Below are positions 25,611-34,867 of a stretch of DNA of 64,000 bases, piece by piece. The stretch covers positions 62,001-126,000 of the forward strand of contig NZ_JRLV01000008.1 in assembly GCF_000769915.1 (NCBI RefSeq), written 5' to 3'. The notes beneath the pieces are model-generated. The model had not been told where the DNA came from and searched no databases. It saw only the letters and a program-made list of their open reading frames with translations. This stretch comes from Flavobacterium beibuense F44-8 (GTDB lineage Bacteria; Bacteroidota; Bacteroidia; Flavobacteriales; Flavobacteriaceae). A program made the position numbers and the translations under genes. Position 1 is the stretch's first letter; every line of letters starts with the position of its first letter.

Positions 25611-26581
25611 TTATTACCTGTAATGTTATTAATAATTATATCGGCGTGTACCCTGGAGTTTTCAATAAACCATTTGTGGGTTTCCATGCCGCCACAAACT
25701 ACTCCGGCAAGATATAGCCCTGTTATATTCGTTTCCATGGTTTCAGGGTTATATTGAGGGGTTAGGTTACTGTCATCACTAATGTTTACCCCACATTGTT
25801 GTATAAATTCAAGATTTGGCCTATAACCGGTAAGAGCTAAAACAAAGTCGTTTTCAATGGTAATAGGTCCGTTAGGAGTGAGTATGTCTACTTCGGTTTC
25901 TTTTATTTCGGTAATGTTTGAGTTAAAGTAGGCCTTGATACTACCTTCGGCTATTCGGTTTTCAACATCGGGCTTAACCCAGTATTTTACCCTTGGATTA
26001 ATTTCATCCTTTCGTATTACCATAGTAACATCGGCACCTTTTCGCCAACATTCCAGTGCCGCATCTACCGATGAGTTATTGGCGCCCACTATAAGTACTT
26101 TCCTAAAGGCATATTCATGAGCTTCCTTGTAATAATGGCTTACTTTAGCGAGATGTTCCCCTGGTACATCCATGTAAATAGGGATGTCATAAAATCCGGT
26201 AGCAATCACCACATTTTTAGCAGTATAGTTTGTCTTGTCTGTAACTATTGTGAATTCGCCGTTAGTTTTATTTATGGTTTCTACCTTTTCAAACAGTTTT
26301 ATATTAAGGTCAAAGTAGCGCTGAATGTTGCGGTAGTACTCCAGTGCTTCCTGCCTGCCCGGTTTTGGAGCTATGCAGTTAAACGGAATATTGCCTATTT
26401 CCAGTTTTTCGGCTGTAGAGAAAAACGTCATGTACAACGGGTAGTTAAACAGGCTGTTAACCAAAGCACCTTTTTCCAGTATAATATAGTTAAGTCCTTT
26501 TTGATGTGCAGCTATGGCACAGGCCATGCCTATAGGGCCACCACCAACGATAACAAGGTCATAAGTGTTTACTTTTGCCAT
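25607..26581 (-). CDS. ypdA: YpdA-family FAD/NAD(P) oxidoreductase (putative bacillithiol disulfide reductase)
   Basis: Flavoprotein of the thioredoxin-reductase-like superfamily, proposed to reduce bacillithiol disulfide. The FAD dinucleotide loop is near the N-terminus (VIVGGGPIGMACAIAAH, about 9-25). The NAD(P)-binding loop is at about 163-175 (VLIVGANNSSVDAALE). A C-terminal FAD segment ends in TGLYLAGVVCGG. There is no CxxC redox pair, as expected for YpdA rather than thioredoxin reductase. It overlaps the CYTH gene by 13 bases, so the two are co-transcribed. No bacillithiol synthesis genes are in the window. Confidence 0.85.
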   Translation of the reverse strand: MAKVNTYDLVIVGGGPIGMACAIAAHQKGLNYIILEKGALVNSLFNYPLYMTFFSTAEKLEIGNIPFNCIAPKPGRQEALEYYRNIQRYFDLNIKLFEKVETINKTNGEFTIVTDKTNYTAKNVVIATGFYDIPIYMDVPGEHLAKVSHYYKEAHEYAFRKVLIVGANNSSVDAALECWRKGADVTMVIRKDEINPRVKYWVKPDVENRIAEGSIKAYFNSNITEIKETEVDILTPNGPITIENDFVLALTGYRPNLEFIQQCGVNISDDSNLTPQYNPETMETNITGLYLAGVVCGGMETHKWFIENSRVHADIIINNITGNN

Positions 26582-27042
26582 GAGGTATAGGGGTTTTGGC
26601 TAAGGTAAGAGTTGTAGTATCTGTTATCTCCTGTTACCTCTTCACCCAGCCATGCGGGTTTTAAAAAAGTTTCGTTCTCATCGTTAAGTTCTATCTCGGC
26701 AATAATAAGTCCGTTATTATCACCAAAAAACTCATCTACTTCAAAAACGTGGTCACCATAAGGAATCTCATATCTTATCTTATCAATACTGCCCAGTTCG
26801 CACAGCTGTAAAAGCTGTTCGGCATCATGTAGGGGAATTTCTTTTTCCCATTCCATACGTGTAGTGCCCAGTTCATTCCCTTTTCCTTTAACGGTAAGGT
26901 AGCCACAGTCACCTTTAATGCGTACTCTTACGGTTCTTTCAGGGTGAGAATTGAGATAGCCCTGAACTATCCTTTTATGGTTTGAAGCCTCATTTTTGAA
27001 GTCTAAGTTCAAAACAAGGAATTTTCGTTCAATTTCAATCAT
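26569..27042 (-). CDS. CYTH domain protein
   Basis: Small protein of the triphosphate-tunnel metalloenzyme superfamily, which hydrolyses or binds inorganic triphosphate or related substrates. The diagnostic ExExK motif is EIERK at residues 3-7. It is followed by alternating charged strands such as RTVRVRIKG, YLTVKGKG, RMEWEKEIP, FEVDEFFG and IAEIELN that line the tunnel. The start is set at ATG 27042, because the upstream TTG at 27048 only adds two residues before the conserved MIEIERKF. The 157 residues match short bacterial members. Its 13-base overlap with ypdA indicates one transcript; the functional link is unclear. Confidence 0.88.
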   Translation of the reverse strand: MIEIERKFLVLNLDFKNEASNHKRIVQGYLNSHPERTVRVRIKGDCGYLTVKGKGNELGTTRMEWEKEIPLHDAEQLLQLCELGSIDKIRYEIPYGDHVFEVDEFFGDNNGLIIAEIELNDENETFLKPAWLGEEVTGDNRYYNSYLSQNPYTSWQK

Positions 27043-27132
27043 AATCAAATACTAAAAATATCTGCAAGGTAGTGAAAATATAAAGTCCTATTTGTATTTT
27101 TACGCAAGCATAGTAATACCTGCCTCTGCCCT

Positions 27133-29175
27133 ATGAAGTTAAAAAAACCAAGACGTAAAGCTACCCTTAAAGAATTTTTCGAATTAAATTTTGAAGAAAA
27201 TAACCTGTGGGAATATAAAGCGGATGAAGTTGATTTGCTGGCAGAACTGGTAGATATTATCCGTCCTAAAAAACTCAACAAGGTTTATTCGGTTGATATA
27301 AGTGAACTTATATTGTTGCTAAGGGACAACGAACACTATTGTGCCGGATTTTCCAAATACCTAAAAGGTATACTAAAGCAGAAAAAATTCAGTAAAATAC
27401 TTACCGATGCAGGTATACTTACTGATGCCGACTTTTTCTATGAGGTTAAAAAAAGGCTTTTTGCCAAGTTTATCCCCGATCAGCCGAAAAAAGATACGCT
27501 CGAATATGTTTTAAATCAGGTGTTTTTTGTGAAAACCGATCCGTTATGGATCAGGAAAATACCCTACGAGCAAATTGAGGCAGTGTTTGATTTGGTTAAG
27601 TTTAGTTCTGTCTACACCTCGATAGTCAATAAGAGTCCGCTTGCCGAGTTGCTTTTTGCTATAGATGTTACCATACACCGAATTGCCGGGCGTGCACTGG
27701 AAAGTGATGTGATAAAAATGGTTCCCGAATACGAGAACATGGAAAGTCCTTTCCTTGAAATTCAAAAGGAATTTGCACTGCTTACCGAAAAGCTTATTCA
27801 GGACAAGAACAACTTTTTTGATCCTAAGGATTTAGGGTATAAGCAGCTTATGATACTGCATAAGCAGTGCATTGATTATGTACAGATTGCTTTTAAGAAC
27901 AGTGAGAAATATGGTATATCGTTAAGGGTAAATCAAAGCCTGTTGCGTATAAGGCAGCAGCTTTTCAGGTTGCAAACGCTATTGCCTTTACTGGTATTGA
28001 ATGATGCTGATGATGCCCGAAAAAACTCTATTAAACTGGCACTCGACCTTATTGAGTACAATTGTGATAAAACCAATGTAAGGAAACTGATTAGTGAAAG
28101 TACCCAGTTACTCTCTTATGAGGTTACCCAACATACTGCCATTACGGGCGAACACTATATTACAAAAGACCGTGCCGATTATTTCAGGATGTTCTGGACG
28201 GCAGCCGGTGGTGGTGTAATCGTAGCTATAGCCTGTATTTTAAAGGTTTTCCTTTCTAAAATGGATAACAGTGCTTTTGGACATGCCTTTTTTTACAGCC
28301 TAAACTATGCCCTTGCCTTTATAGGGATTTACCTTTGCGGGTTTACCCTTGCTACAAAACAGCCTGCCATGACGGCATCGGCATTAATACGCTCGCTGGA
28401 AATAGGACGTAAATCAACGGAAAATGAAGATGAGAAACACAAGGCCTTTGCCGAGTTTTTTGCCAGAGTATTCCGTTCCCAGTTTATAGCTTTTGTAGGG
28501 AATGTGCTTTTTGCCTTTCCTGTTGCTTTACTGGGTATATGGCTTATTGATATTGTTTTTGATTATAATTTGGCGTTAACCAAATGGTATAAACTAATTA
28601 ACGATTTGAGTCCGGTGCACTCACTGGCTATATTCCATGCCGCTATTGCGGGGATATTCCTTTTCCTATCGGGTATTATTGCCGGTAGTGTTGCAAACAG
28701 GGACAAACACGAACAAATGTATTACCGTATTGAGGAACATCCGCTTTTAAAACTGAGTATAGGGCGTGTTAAGACCAAAAAATTATCAGAATGGTATGAA
28801 AGACGCTGGGCGGGTATTGTTTCCAATTTTTGGTTTGGTGTTTTTATGGGGAGTACAGCTTCCATAGGTATATTTCTTGGTCTTAATCTGGATATACGAC
28901 ACATTACCTTTGCCAGTGGTAACCTTGCACTGGGGCTTTATGGTGCTAACTATAACGTATCAGGCGGAATGCTGTTTTGGGGTATTTTCGGTATAGGGGT
29001 TATTGGGTTAATTAACTTCTTGGTAAGTTTTAGTCTTTCTATGGGACTGGCGTTCCGTTCCAGAAACATTCCTTTCTCTGAGGTCAGGCCTATAATAAGC
29101 TCTATCTGGGCGCATTTTAAGCGCAGACCCGCTACATTCTTCTTCCCTCGCATGAAAAGCCAGAATAAGGCTTAA
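27133..29175 (+). CDS. Polytopic membrane protein of the 'site-specific recombinase' (SpecificRecomb) family
   Basis: A 680-residue protein whose family carries the historical name 'site-specific recombinase'. The first half (about 1-345) is soluble and helical. The second half has about six to seven hydrophobic spans (for example AAGGGVIVAIACILKVFL, FYSLNYALAFIGIYLCGF, FVGNVLFAFPVALLGIWL, FHAAIAGIFLFLSGIIAGS and a Gly-rich FWGIFGIGVIGLINFLV). A YNVSGGMLFWG motif lies between the last spans. No Ser or Tyr recombinase catalytic pattern is seen and the topology argues against DNA recombination, so the name should be treated with caution. It is divergent from the CYTH gene and upstream of dinB. 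Confidence 0.75.
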   Translation: MKLKKPRRKATLKEFFELNFEENNLWEYKADEVDLLAELVDIIRPKKLNKVYSVDISELILLLRDNEHYCAGFSKYLKGILKQKKFSKILTDAGILTDADFFYEVKKRLFAKFIPDQPKKDTLEYVLNQVFFVKTDPLWIRKIPYEQIEAVFDLVKFSSVYTSIVNKSPLAELLFAIDVTIHRIAGRALESDVIKMVPEYENMESPFLEIQKEFALLTEKLIQDKNNFFDPKDLGYKQLMILHKQCIDYVQIAFKNSEKYGISLRVNQSLLRIRQQLFRLQTLLPLLVLNDADDARKNSIKLALDLIEYNCDKTNVRKLISESTQLLSYEVTQHTAITGEHYITKDRADYFRMFWTAAGGGVIVAIACILKVFLSKMDNSAFGHAFFYSLNYALAFIGIYLCGFTLATKQPAMTASALIRSLEIGRKSTENEDEKHKAFAEFFARVFRSQFIAFVGNVLFAFPVALLGIWLIDIVFDYNLALTKWYKLINDLSPVHSLAIFHAAIAGIFLFLSGIIAGSVANRDKHEQMYYRIEEHPLLKLSIGRVKTKKLSEWYERRWAGIVSNFWFGVFMGSTASIGIFLGLNLDIRHITFASGNLALGLYGANYNVSGGMLFWGIFGIGVIGLINFLVSFSLSMGLAFRSRNIPFSEVRPIISSIWAHFKRRPATFFFPRMKSQNKA

Positions 29176-29204
29176 TTTTCGCTTTTATAAAGTAATTTTA
29201 CCGT

Positions 29205-30302
29205 ATGGAACTTCAGGAGTCTTTACGAAAGATAATCCATGTGGATATGGATGCGTTTTATGCCTCTGTGGAGCAAAGGGATAATCCTGAGCTTCGCGGA
29301 AAGCCTATTGCTGTAGGCGGAGGTTCCAGCAGGGGAGTGGTAGCAGCAGCCAGTTATGAGGCACGTAAGTTTGGAGTCCGCAGTGCCATGAGTGGCTATC
29401 TTGCCAAAAAGAAATGTCCGGAGCTTATATTTGTACGACCACGATTTGAACGTTACAGGGAAGTGTCCTATCAGATAAGGAAAATTTTTCTTGATTATAC
29501 TGATTTAGTTGAACCGCTTTCGCTGGATGAGGCCTATCTGGATGTTACCATAAACAAAAAAGGAAACCCAAGTGCGACTATGATTGCCAAAGAGATAAGG
29601 CAGCGTATTTTTGAGACTACGGGGTTAACGGCTTCTGCCGGGATTTCTATCAATAAATTTATTGCTAAAGTAGCCAGTGACTACAATAAGCCTAACGGAC
29701 AAAAAACGGTTAACCCAGATGAGGTGCTGGAGTTTTTGGAGAATCTGGCTATTGGTAAGTTTTATGGTGTAGGTAAGGTAACTCAGGAAAAAATGTATCA
29801 ACTGGGCATTTTTACCGGAGCCGACTTAAAAGCCAAGAGTGTTGAATATCTTACGGAGCATTTTGGTAAATCAGGCGCTTATTACTACCATGTGGTAAGG
29901 GGTATACATAACAGTGCTGTTAAACCCGACAGGATTGTAAAATCAGTAGGGACAGAACATACTTTTTTTGAAAACCTCGTTTCGGAAGTATTTATGATTG
30001 AGAAGCTGGATGATATTTCTAAAGAACTCGATAAACGACTTAAAAAGAAAAAAATTGCCGGTAAAACGATAACCCTTAAAATAAAATACAGCGATTTTAC
30101 CGTGCAAACCCGCAGCAAAACATTGCCCTACTATATATCAGACAGAGCACTTATAATGGAAACGGTTAAAGAGCTCCTGTATCAGAAAAAGATAAAAGAT
30201 TCAGTCAGACTGCTTGGTATATCATTGGCAAACCTAAACAATGAGGAGAAAGAAGGAGAGAAGAAAAAAGAGGTTGCCGTACAGCTTAGGTTTGACTTTT
30301 AG
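29205..30302 (+). CDS. dinB: DNA polymerase IV (Y family)
   Basis: Error-prone translesion DNA polymerase. The 365 residues match the usual length. The palm begins IIHVDMDAFYASVEQRDNP, with the first metal-binding Asp and the steric-gate Phe/Tyr region. The second acidic pair is in SLDEAYLDV. The thumb holds helix-hairpin-helix sequence FYGVGKVTQEKMYQLGI, and the C-terminal little finger carries VGTEHTF. The very C-terminus (VAVQLRFDF) resembles a beta-clamp-binding peptide (QLxLF-like), but this is a guess. It sits 29 bases after the membrane protein gene. No LexA box was identified. Confidence 0.95.
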   Translation: MELQESLRKIIHVDMDAFYASVEQRDNPELRGKPIAVGGGSSRGVVAAASYEARKFGVRSAMSGYLAKKKCPELIFVRPRFERYREVSYQIRKIFLDYTDLVEPLSLDEAYLDVTINKKGNPSATMIAKEIRQRIFETTGLTASAGISINKFIAKVASDYNKPNGQKTVNPDEVLEFLENLAIGKFYGVGKVTQEKMYQLGIFTGADLKAKSVEYLTEHFGKSGAYYYHVVRGIHNSAVKPDRIVKSVGTEHTFFENLVSEVFMIEKLDDISKELDKRLKKKKIAGKTITLKIKYSDFTVQTRSKTLPYYISDRALIMETVKELLYQKKIKDSVRLLGISLANLNNEEKEGEKKKEVAVQLRFDF

Positions 30303-30311
30303 GAAATAAAA

Positions 30312-30339
30312 AAGCCTGCTTGACGGCAGGCTTAGTTAA
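30312..30339. terminator. Bidirectional terminator between dinB and pyk
   Basis: Eight-pair stem AAGCCTGC with GCAGGCTT, 6-base loop, between convergent genes. The minus side runs into a T-rich stretch. Confidence 0.75.
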
Positions 30340-30359
30340 AATTTATTTGGGTAGAATAA

Positions 30360-31790
30360 CTACTCTATTTCAGAAACCCTAAGCGTGTTAACCATACCTT
30401 TTTCTATAACAGGCATAGCAACAAGGTTAATAATCATATCGCCTTTCTCTACATATTTCATTTCGTGTGCAATTGCATTAACGTCTTCTACAGTTTCGTC
30501 AGTACTTGTTAGCTTATCGTAGTAAAAAGCATTAACCCCCCATAAAAGGTTCATTTGTGCAAGTATACGCTTGTTAGAAGTATATACAAGTATGTGTGCA
30601 TTTGGTCTCCATGCAGAGATTTGGAATGCAGTATAACCACTGTTTGTTAGTGTTGAAATAGCTTTTGCTTTAATTACGTTTGCCATTTGTGCAGCGTGGT
30701 AACAAATAGATTTTGTTATAAAACGCTTGGTTCTAACCTGTGGTGTATTTTGAGGAACTGAGATTAGCGGAGAATCTTCTACAGATTCGATAATCTGAGT
30801 CATTTTCTCAATAACCTGTACCGGGTAGCTACCTACAGATGTTTCACCTGAAAGCATTACCGCATCGGCACCGTCCATAACCGAGTTTGCCACATCATTC
30901 ACCTCTGCTCTTGTAGGAGTAAGGCTTGTAATCATGGTTTCCATCATTTGTGTAGCGATGATTACAGGGATACGGGCAGTTTTAGCGCGGTGAACCAGTT
31001 TTTTCTGGATAAGCGGTACTTCCTGTGCAGGAACTTCCACACCAAGGTCACCACGAGCCACCATAAGTGCATCACAAAAAGCAACAATCTTATCAATGTT
31101 CTCTACAGCCTCTGGCTTTTCGATTTTTGCAATGATTGGAATTTTATAAGCAGAATGCTCTGAGATAAGATCCTGAAGTTCTTCAAGGTCTTTTGGAGTT
31201 CTTACAAATGAAAGAGCAATCCAGTCTACTTCCTGCTTAATAGCGAAGATGGCATCTTTAACGTCTTTTTCGGTAAGAGCCGGTAAAGAAACTTTTGTAT
31301 TAGGAAGGTTAACCCCTTTTTTAGACTTTAAAGGTCCGCCCTGTACAACAACGGCTTTAACCTCGTCTGTTTTATTGGTTTCAAGAACTTCAAAGATAAG
31401 TTTACCGTCATCCAGTAATATTCTTTCTCCCGGGTTTACATCGTTAGGAAATTCTTTGTAGTTCATGTATACTTTCTCGGCAGTACCAAGTATATCCTGT
31501 GCAGTTGTAAAAGTGATTATATCACCTTTGTCTACCACTACATCTTCTTTCATTACACCTACCCTTAGTTTTGGACCCTGAAGGTCGGCAAGTATAGCGG
31601 TATTATAACCAAACTCGTTGCTTAGGCCTCTGATTATGCTGATGCGTTCTTTTACATCCTCATAATCGGCATGTGAAAAGTTTATCCTGAAAACGTTTAC
31701 GCCTGCATCAATCATGTCTTTAATTACCTCTCTTGTGCTGCAGGCAGGTCCCAGTGTAGCTACAATTTTAGTTTTTTTATTTGTTGGCAT
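30360..31790 (-). CDS. pyk: Pyruvate kinase
   Basis: Makes pyruvate and ATP from phosphoenolpyruvate, the last step of glycolysis. The 476 residues match short bacterial members. The N-terminus is TKIVATLGPACSTREVI. The A-domain has substrate-binding VFRINFSHAD and the catalytic Lys region IPIIAKIEKPEAVENI (Lys-Glu), then VARGDLGVEVP and TQMMETMI, and a C-domain ends the protein. The B-domain lid lies between about residues 70 and 170. It follows the IPExxxVDY gene by 2 bases on the same strand, a gene order often seen in flavobacteria. Confidence 0.97.
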   Translation of the reverse strand: MPTNKKTKIVATLGPACSTREVIKDMIDAGVNVFRINFSHADYEDVKERISIIRGLSNEFGYNTAILADLQGPKLRVGVMKEDVVVDKGDIITFTTAQDILGTAEKVYMNYKEFPNDVNPGERILLDDGKLIFEVLETNKTDEVKAVVVQGGPLKSKKGVNLPNTKVSLPALTEKDVKDAIFAIKQEVDWIALSFVRTPKDLEELQDLISEHSAYKIPIIAKIEKPEAVENIDKIVAFCDALMVARGDLGVEVPAQEVPLIQKKLVHRAKTARIPVIIATQMMETMITSLTPTRAEVNDVANSVMDGADAVMLSGETSVGSYPVQVIEKMTQIIESVEDSPLISVPQNTPQVRTKRFITKSICYHAAQMANVIKAKAISTLTNSGYTAFQISAWRPNAHILVYTSNKRILAQMNLLWGVNAFYYDKLTSTDETVEDVNAIAHEMKYVEKGDMIINLVAMPVIEKGMVNTLRVSEIE

Positions 31791-31792
31791 TC

Positions 31793-32278
31793 TTAAAAAA
31801 TTAAATTGTTTTTCGATTTTAGTTTTTGGTGGTCAATTTTATAAGCGGTAGTAACCTGACGTATTTTGAGTAGCTTTTCAACAAGCTCCTCAATCGCAAA
31901 ATTCCCACAAATGTTCTCTATTTTTATAATGTAATCCACTTTTTTGAATTCCGGTAAAAGGAAGACATTAGTGCTCACGTCAAACCCTGCGGCATCAAAC
32001 AGCGAAATACTTTCCTGTTGTTTGCTCACTATGGTGTTTTTGTTTTCCAGAAGGTTCCAGGTTATCTCTTTATCCTCATCTTCATAAATGAACCTTGAAA
32101 AACAGCTTTCACCTTCTTTAACCTTGATCTCTATATCTTTTGGGCTTTTTTCAAGGAGAATTGACAGTTCACGATTAATGAAATATGCCAGCCTGTAGTC
32201 TTCCAGAGAAGAGTGTATGGCGATTAATTCATAATCGATTGTAACGAAGTCATCAATCAGCAGTTTGTGAATAGCCAT
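31793..32278 (-). CDS. IPExxxVDY family protein
   Basis: A 161-residue lineage-specific protein. The defining motif appears as LPEFKKVDYIIKIENICGN (about residues 105-123), with Leu where Ile is usual. The N-terminal part (LAIHSSLEDYRLAYFINREL) and acidic body match members seen beside pyk in Bacteroidota. There is no signal peptide or membrane span, so it is cytoplasmic. No biochemical role is known to me; the fixed position 2 bases before pyk suggests some link to it. A near-consensus TATATTTA lies about 20 bases before the start. Confidence 0.88.
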   Translation of the reverse strand: MAIHKLLIDDFVTIDYELIAIHSSLEDYRLAYFINRELSILLEKSPKDIEIKVKEGESCFSRFIYEDEDKEITWNLLENKNTIVSKQQESISLFDAAGFDVSTNVFLLPEFKKVDYIIKIENICGNFAIEELVEKLLKIRQVTTAYKIDHQKLKSKNNLIF

Positions 32279-32394
32279 TATTATTCTGAATAATAAGGCG
32301 TAAATATACTACTTATAACTTACAAAAAATAGTCTTAAAATTAAGTTAACGGTAAATTATCAACGAAAACGTTATAGTTTACTGTTAAATTCAT

Positions 32395-33135
32395 TTATTT
32401 TTTGTTAATTTTTTCCTGAAATGCAAAATAGGCTCTTTGGGATGCTTTTTCTTCGGCTTTCTTTTTTGAAGTAGCTCTTGCTTTGGCTACAATTTTTCCG
32501 TCAATTTTTAAACGTACACCAAAATGCTTAACATCTTCATTACCGTTGTCTTCAAAAACATCGTAATGAAACTGTTTTTTTTCTTTTTGGCACCATTCAA
32601 TAACAAGGCTTTTGTAGCTAATAACCTTACCCTCAAGTTTAGGGATGTCTACATAAGGTACAATTACCTTTTTGTTGATGAATTTTTCGCAGTAAGTAAA
32701 ACCTCTGTCAAGGTAAATGGCTCCAACAAAGGCCTCAAAAAGGTTACCGTGTATGTTTTCGCCAAAATGTTGTGCAGATACTTTACTTTCAACCCATTTT
32801 ATAAGGTTAAGATCGCGCCCCAGTTCGTTTAAGTGTTCACGGCTTACAATTTTAGAGCGCATTTTGGTAAGGTAGCCTTCATCTCCGGTAGGTACCTCTT
32901 TAAACAGGTGTGCTGCAATTACAGATCCCAGCATGGCATCTCCCAAAAACTCAAGACGTTCGTAATTTATAGGATTACCGTTTTCATCTGTTTTGTTTGA
33001 AGAGCGGTGTGTAAACCCTTTTCGGTAATGTGATAGTTCTACCGGGTTAAATCCCAGTATTTTTCTCATTTCTTCAAAAAAAATCCCGTCTTCAGGAGAG
33101 CGGGATTTGTTGAATATTTTCTTTATAATGCCCAT
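32395..33135 (-). CDS. rnc: Ribonuclease III
   Basis: Endonuclease cutting double-stranded RNA in rRNA and mRNA processing. The start is placed at ATG 33135 (MGIIKKIFNKSRS), giving 246 residues and an 10-base gap after fabF; a longer frame to 33198 would run into fabF. The signature ERLEFLGDAMLGSVIA carries the metal-binding Glu and Asp, with a second acidic pair in NLFEAFVGAIYLD. The C-terminal double-stranded RNA binding domain is about 165-240, ending ATSKKKAEEKASQRAYFAF. It is the third gene of acpP-fabF-rnc, a common bacterial arrangement. Confidence 0.95.
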   Translation of the reverse strand: MGIIKKIFNKSRSPEDGIFFEEMRKILGFNPVELSHYRKGFTHRSSNKTDENGNPINYERLEFLGDAMLGSVIAAHLFKEVPTGDEGYLTKMRSKIVSREHLNELGRDLNLIKWVESKVSAQHFGENIHGNLFEAFVGAIYLDRGFTYCEKFINKKVIVPYVDIPKLEGKVISYKSLVIEWCQKEKKQFHYDVFEDNGNEDVKHFGVRLKIDGKIVAKARATSKKKAEEKASQRAYFAFQEKINKK

Positions 33136-33145
33136 TAAAGGATAA

Positions 33146-34399
33146 TTATAATTCCAGTTTTTTAACCAATACGCACGCATTGTGACCGCCAAAACCAAAC
33201 GTGTTACTCATAGCAACCTTTACGTCTCTTTTCTGAGCTTTGTTGAAAGTGAAGTTTAGTTTTGGATCGATGTTCTCGTCATCAGTAAAATGGTTGATGG
33301 TTGGAGGAACAATTCCGTGTTTTATTGAAAGTATTGAAGCGATTGCCTCTATAGCCCCGGCAGCACCAAGAAGGTGACCTGTCATGGACTTAGTTGAGTT
33401 AAGGTTAAGGTTGTATGCATGCTCGCCAAATACTTCAAGTATGGCTTTAGATTCGGCAATATCTCCAAGCGGAGTAGATGTACCGTGCATATTAACAGCA
33501 TCAACATCTGATGGCTGTAAACCAGCATCCCTTAAACAGTTAAGCATGACATTTTTAGCACCAAGCCCTTCAGGGTGTGGAGCAGTAATGTGGTGAGCAT
33601 CGGCACTCATACCGCCTCCGCCGATTTCGCAGTAAATAGTAGCGCCCCTTGCAATTGCATGCTCATACTCCTCAATAACAAGTGAACCTGCACCTTCACC
33701 AAGTACAAAACCGTCGCGGTCTTTGTCCATTGGTCTTGAAGCTGTTTGCGGATCGTCGTTTCTTGTAGAAAGCGCGTGCATAGCGTTAAAACCACCCATA
33801 CCTGCAATGGTAACGGCAGCCTCACTACCTCCGGTAACCATAACATCTGCATGGCCTAAACGAATGTAGTTAAAAGCATCTATTAAAGCGTTTGTTGATG
33901 ATGCACAGGCAGAAACCGTTGTGAAGTTAGGTCCTCTAAAGCCATATTTCATAGAAATGTGACCACCTGCAATATCAGCTATCATTTTAGGGATAAAGAA
34001 AGGGTTAAATTTTGGAGTACCGTTACCGGCAGCAAAGTTCATTACTTCTTCCTGGAAAGTCTCTAGACCTCCAATACCTGAACCCCAAATTACACCTACT
34101 CTGTCTTTATCCAGTGTATCAAAATCAAAATTGGCGTCTTTTACAGCCTCATCGCTAGAAACAATGGCGTACTGAGCGTAACGGTCCATTTTTCTTGCTT
34201 CTTTTCTGTCTATAAAATCTTCTACCTTGAAATTTTTTACTTCGCAGGCAAATTTTGTTTTGAAGTTAGTCGTATCAAAATATGTAATAGGGGCAGCACC
34301 GCTAACTCCGTTGATAAGGCTGTTCCAGTACTCCTCAACGTTGTTTCCTATAGGTGTAAGGGCGCCTAAGCCGGTTACTACAACTCTTCTTAATTTCAT
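33146..34399 (-). CDS. fabF: 3-oxoacyl-ACP synthase II
   Basis: Condensing enzyme that extends acyl-ACP with malonyl-ACP in fatty acid synthesis. The 417 residues fit. The catalytic triad is Cys165 (TVSACASSTNA), His305 (NMHGTSTPLGD) and His342 (KSMTGHLLGAAGA). The N-terminus MKLRRVVVTGLGALTPIG and C-terminus NTFGFGGHNACVLVKKL are standard for FabF. It lies downstream of acpP on the same strand, separated by 193 bases holding two inverted repeats, and upstream of rnc. Confidence 0.97.
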   Translation of the reverse strand: MKLRRVVVTGLGALTPIGNNVEEYWNSLINGVSGAAPITYFDTTNFKTKFACEVKNFKVEDFIDRKEARKMDRYAQYAIVSSDEAVKDANFDFDTLDKDRVGVIWGSGIGGLETFQEEVMNFAAGNGTPKFNPFFIPKMIADIAGGHISMKYGFRGPNFTTVSACASSTNALIDAFNYIRLGHADVMVTGGSEAAVTIAGMGGFNAMHALSTRNDDPQTASRPMDKDRDGFVLGEGAGSLVIEEYEHAIARGATIYCEIGGGGMSADAHHITAPHPEGLGAKNVMLNCLRDAGLQPSDVDAVNMHGTSTPLGDIAESKAILEVFGEHAYNLNLNSTKSMTGHLLGAAGAIEAIASILSIKHGIVPPTINHFTDDENIDPKLNFTFNKAQKRDVKVAMSNTFGFGGHNACVLVKKLEL

Positions 34400-34434
34400 A
34401 AGTTAAATTTTATAGTTTCAATTTATAGAACAAT

Positions 34435-34592
34435 ACCCATGCGTCTCTATTGAAAATAATAAGAAAACATGGGCATCAGGATATATTATGAATGGATAAA
34501 CCCGTTCATTTTATCAAAGCGTTTAACGCAAAAGTTGGTAAGACAATAAATAAGAACATCCATGCATCAGATACATGGATGTATATTATTTA
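34435..34592 (-). promoter_or_regulatory. Inverted repeats between acpP and fabF (possible attenuator)
   Basis: A perfect 9-bp stem ACATCCATG (34556-34564) with CATGGATGT (34574-34582), 9-base loop, lies 11 bases after the acpP stop. A second longer-range pair, CCCATG and CATGGG, lies nearer fabF. The T-content after the first stem on the minus strand is modest, so partial termination is more likely than full. This could give more ACP than FabF, as ACP is needed in excess (inference). Confidence 0.45.
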
Positions 34593-34829
34593 TTATTTTT
34601 TTGCTTCTTCTATGTAAGAAATAGCCTGACCAACAGTAGAGATGTTCTCAGCCTGATCGTCTGGAATCTGAATATCGAATTCTTTTTCAAACTCCATGAT
34701 AAGCTCAACAGTGTCTAGTGAATCTGCTCCTAGATCATTTGTGAAGCTAGCCTCTGTTACAACCTCGTTTTCGTCAACACCTAATTTGTCTACGATAATC
34801 GCTTTTACTCTTGATGCAATGTCTGACAT
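34593..34829 (-). CDS. acpP: Acyl carrier protein
   Basis: Carries growing acyl chains on a phosphopantetheine arm. The 78-residue, strongly acidic four-helix protein has the attachment motif [16 protein letters not shown] with Ser37. It begins [18 protein letters not shown]. It is the first gene of the acpP-fabF-rnc cluster, preceded by an exact -7 promoter element, and divergent from purN. Confidence 0.97.
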   Translation of the reverse strand: MSDIASRVKAIIVDKLGVDENEVVTEASFTNDLGADSLDTVELIMEFEKEFDIQIPDDQAENISTVGQAISYIEEAKK

Positions 34830-34859
34830 AATCTTTAATTTTAGAATTTAAATTGATGG

Positions 34860-34867
34860 CAAAAATA
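34860..34867 (-). promoter_or_regulatory. -7 promoter element of acpP
   Basis: TATTTTTG on the minus strand, 30 bases before the acpP start. No clear -33 TTG. Confidence 0.55.

Noticed and set aside
26117-26590. A 157-codon plus-strand frame opposite ypdA
   Set aside because: Overlaps the conserved FAD domain. No start signal or promoter is seen.
33136-33198. Longer RNase III start inside fabF
   Set aside because: It would overlap the fabF 3' end, and the conserved RNase III N-terminus begins at the ATG at 33135.
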